Positions 5,460 through 7,470 of a DNA stretch of 7,470 nt are shown piece by piece; the stretch's first letter is position 1, and the number at the start of each line of letters is the position of its first letter. The stretch is from Bacteriovoracaceae bacterium (GTDB taxonomy: Bacteria > Bdellovibrionota > Bacteriovoracia > Bacteriovoracales > Bacteriovoracaceae), in NCBI GenBank assembly GCA_947448095.1, contig CANFNN010000143.1:1-7470 (forward strand), in the 5' to 3' direction. The notes under the pieces are model-generated. The model did no database searches, was not told where the DNA came from, and worked only from the letters and a program-made list of their open reading frames with translations. Made by a program: the position numbers and the translations under genes.

Positions 5460-7470
5460 ATGGTACTAACCTATTTGATCCTATTCATTGTCATGATTTC
5501 CCCATCACTATGGGCGCAGGAAGATCCAACGCTCGTGGAGACGGCCAATCAGGTTTCAGATATTCTCACCAACAATGCAATTGAGGCCAAGGCCTGTGCC
5601 TCTGAAATTGATACCCATGAGAGCTGCCAAGGATTCGCGGATTCTTTAGTACCTAAAAAGTATAAAGAGGATGGCTGGAAAACATTGCTTGAAATAAAAT
5701 ATCAGGCGATTGATAAAAAAGAAAATGGATCCATCGCTGCAGCTAATTTTAAGAAAATAAACTTTGATGGTTACCATACTTCTGAAGACGGCGCAGTTAG
5801 AGACTTAAAAACTGCTTCTGAACTTGCCTCTGAAACAGCAAAAATTAAAGATTGGTATCAATCCAATCAGGGCTTTACCTATGACGACTTTGATATCCGA
5901 ACTCAATTAATCATTGAACAAATTCAAAACCCCGCATTGACTAAAAATGATACCGACATGATGAATAAAATTAAAACTTACTCTTCATCAATGAATGATC
6001 AAGAATTTACGAGATTTGTCTCTTCGCTTGCAGGTTTTGTTTATTACAACAATGAACGAGCAGCCTTTCAACAAACAGCTAATGGTGGACTAGGAATTGT
6101 TACTCCCTTTGAACAAATGACTAGAACCAAGTCGGGAGTTTGTGGTGACATTCATAGCATGGCAGCCAAAATAGGCGAGCAGCGAGGCTGGGAAGCCTTC
6201 ACGGTTGGCTATGCTCTCAAAGGAAATCAACATGTCGTAACGGCGTTGGTTAACCCAAATGATCCAAACAAACTCATGATTGTGAATTATGGACATTACG
6301 AAGAGCACGTTTTGAATGATGGAAATTCTGTCTCACCCACGCCAACCAGTCCAGGCTGGGAGGAGATTGGGACACAAATGAGAATTTTTAAGAATGATAA
6401 GACGGGTGATCCTCTGGGCAAGATGCAACAAATAGCGACTGTTCCTACGGCCCTCGGAAGTTTTATGAATGATCTTTTTAAAAAAGAGTATCAGATTTCA
6501 AAGGCCATGCCGAGTAACGAAAACTTTAGGAGTGAACGTCTGAGTGGACTGGGGCAGAAAAAAGCTCAGGACGTAAAACTCTCTAAAGACGAAAATAAAA
6601 TCACTGATAAATTACTAACGAATGGCTTCATAGTTTATGAGGGAGAGACTGCGAATGCCCATGTTTATGGAGTTGCAGTTGCTCATGATGTTTACAAGGA
6701 CATTTACCGCTGGGATCCTAAAGTGGGAAGATGCGTCCTGAAAAAAAATAAATACTTTTCATCCGGTCTCGCCACTTCCCTCGTAGGACTCTCACCCGCT
6801 GATACCACGCATTTCTATGCCTATCTCAATATGAAAGGTGGACAGATTTATCATGTGTATCAATCTGAATATTTTCAATTTAAAGGTTTAATTGGTTACG
6901 AATTTGAAGGATTTATGGCAGGCTCTCCAAGCGGCGTAACTGGGGACGCAAGCTTTGCGACACTTTTAGGAGTTGTTGCTGATTATAACAAAAAAGGAAC
7001 TTCGATTCATCTTGGGATGACTTATGAAGCAAGTATTGCTCTTCGTAATCAAAATCTCATGACTGATTTAAGTGCCATTCCAAGCAACGTTAATCCTCTT
7101 GCATTCAATGCTTTATCTTTAGATGGCAATCTCACTCATAAGATTGATTCAAAAAATACTTTTGTGACCAATAACAATCTCACCATGACTCGTGTTGGAG
7201 GAAGGGTTATGCTTTCCACTGGCATTATCCATAAAGACACATCCATCATGATGAGCTACCAAGGAGGGTTTAAACCGCTTCCCATTGGTAACACTCTTCA
7301 AAACGTGAATCTACTTCAAAACTTTAATAATATGGATGGGCTACGCCTAAGTGCATCTCAAAATTTCTCAAATAAAAAAGGGACATTTTCAGGGACGATA
7401 TCTGGCTACGGTGGCATCAGTACAAGTACTTTAAAACCAATTCCCATGGCGGGGGCTTCGTTAAAATTAA
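5460..7470 (+). CDS. Large exported protein with putative Cys-His-Asn transglutaminase/papain-like core and beta-rich C-terminus (3' end outside window)
   Basis: I translated this frame by hand: it is open for 670 codons and runs off the right edge. I do not recognise it as a named family. The start ATG has AAGGA at 5451-5455, and an in-frame stop at 5430 excludes an earlier start. Residues 1-19 look like a signal peptide ending 'SLWA' before 'QED', although the n-region lacks Lys or Arg. Cys46 and Cys56 could form a disulfide. Residues ~215-280 suggest a papain/transglutaminase-like core: Cys228 in 'SGVCGDIHSMAAKI', His258 in 'GNQHVVTAL' and Asn276 in 'MIVNYGHY', spaced 30 and 18 residues. 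From about residue 390 onward the protein is rich in alternating hydrophobic/polar strands ('GLIGYEFEGFMAG', 'SIHLGMTYEASIAL', 'LRLSASQNF') separated by Gly/Asn/Asp turns, resembling an outer-membrane barrel. Peptide cleavage, cross-linking or amide hydrolysis are all possible activities. It lies 37 bases after miaA with no terminator between. Catalysis and location are inferred. Confidence 0.85.
   Translation, partial: MVLTYLILFIVMISPSLWAQEDPTLVETANQVSDILTNNAIEAKACASEIDTHESCQGFADSLVPKKYKEDGWKTLLEIKYQAIDKKENGSIAAANFKKINFDGYHTSEDGAVRDLKTASELASETAKIKDWYQSNQGFTYDDFDIRTQLIIEQIQNPALTKNDTDMMNKIKTYSSSMNDQEFTRFVSSLAGFVYYNNERAAFQQTANGGLGIVTPFEQMTRTKSGVCGDIHSMAAKIGEQRGWEAFTVGYALKGNQHVVTALVNPNDPNKLMIVNYGHYEEHVLNDGNSVSPTPTSPGWEEIGTQMRIFKNDKTGDPLGKMQQIATVPTALGSFMNDLFKKEYQISKAMPSNENFRSERLSGLGQKKAQDVKLSKDENKITDKLLTNGFIVYEGETANAHVYGVAVAHDVYKDIYRWDPKVGRCVLKKNKYFSSGLATSLVGLSPADTTHFYAYLNMKGGQIYHVYQSEYFQFKGLIGYEFEGFMAGSPSGVTGDASFATLLGVVADYNKKGTSIHLGMTYEASIALRNQNLMTDLSAIPSNVNPLAFNALSLDGNLTHKIDSKNTFVTNNNLTMTRVGGRVMLSTGIIHKDTSIMMSYQGGFKPLPIGNTLQNVNLLQNFNNMDGLRLSASQNFSNKKGTFSGTISGYGGISTSTLKPIPMAGASLKL

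Noticed and set aside
6090..6308. 72-codon open frame on the minus strand
   Set aside because: It lies wholly inside the long 5460-7470 gene, opposite the catalytic Cys-His region. No ribosome site or recognisable protein; a shadow frame.

Overview
The window is densely coding on the + strand and AT-rich (about 40% GC by eye). It holds five complete or nearly complete bacterial genes plus one long gene that runs off the right edge. The combination of a short pgi, an FHA-GGDEF diguanylate cyclase with the layout of Bdellovibrio DgcB, a mutL-miaA pair, and a large secreted protein with little resemblance to well-known families suggests a Gram-negative, low-GC member of the Bdellovibrionota (Bacteriovorax/Bdellovibrio-like). 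That placement is inference from gene content and protein style; there is no rRNA or other phylogenetic marker here.

Layout. Positions 1-651 are the C-terminal part of an acyl-CoA dehydrogenase whose N-terminus lies off the left edge. Its last 8 bases overlap the start of pgi (644-1876), a compact 410-residue glucose-6-phosphate isomerase with all its signature and catalytic residues. A 92-base intergenic gap (1877-1968) carries the only convincing promoter-like sequence. It precedes an FHA-GGDEF protein (1969-2880) with an intact active site and an intact product-inhibition site. mutL starts on the very next base (2881) and extends to 4484, but its reading frame is broken near 3401-3418: the ATPase half is in one frame and the transducer and dimerisation half is in the -1 frame. 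miaA (4481-5422) starts on a GTG overlapping the mutL stop as GTGA, with a perfect 6-bp hairpin lying over the junction. After 37 bases an open frame starts at 5460 and stays open for 670 codons to the window edge. It encodes an exported protein with a putative Cys-His-Asn transglutaminase/papain-like core and a beta-rich C-terminal half that may be an outer-membrane barrel.

How they work together. The first two genes belong to central metabolism (fatty or branched-chain acyl-CoA oxidation; glycolysis/gluconeogenesis) and are translationally coupled. The FHA-GGDEF gene, mutL and miaA look like one transcription unit: c-di-GMP signalling, mismatch repair, and tRNA A37 prenylation. The mutL-miaA neighbourhood is common in bacteria. 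The last gene could be read from the same transcript, because no terminator is visible after miaA, but its job is unrelated and unknown.

Most worth attention are the frameshift in an A-rich part of mutL (mutator genotype, phase switch, recoding or sequence error), the hairpin at the mutL/miaA coupling site, and the uncharacterised secreted Cys-His-Asn protein at 5460-7470. No tRNA, rRNA, insertion sequence, CRISPR array or long DNA repeat was seen, and there is no gene-free stretch longer than 92 bases.
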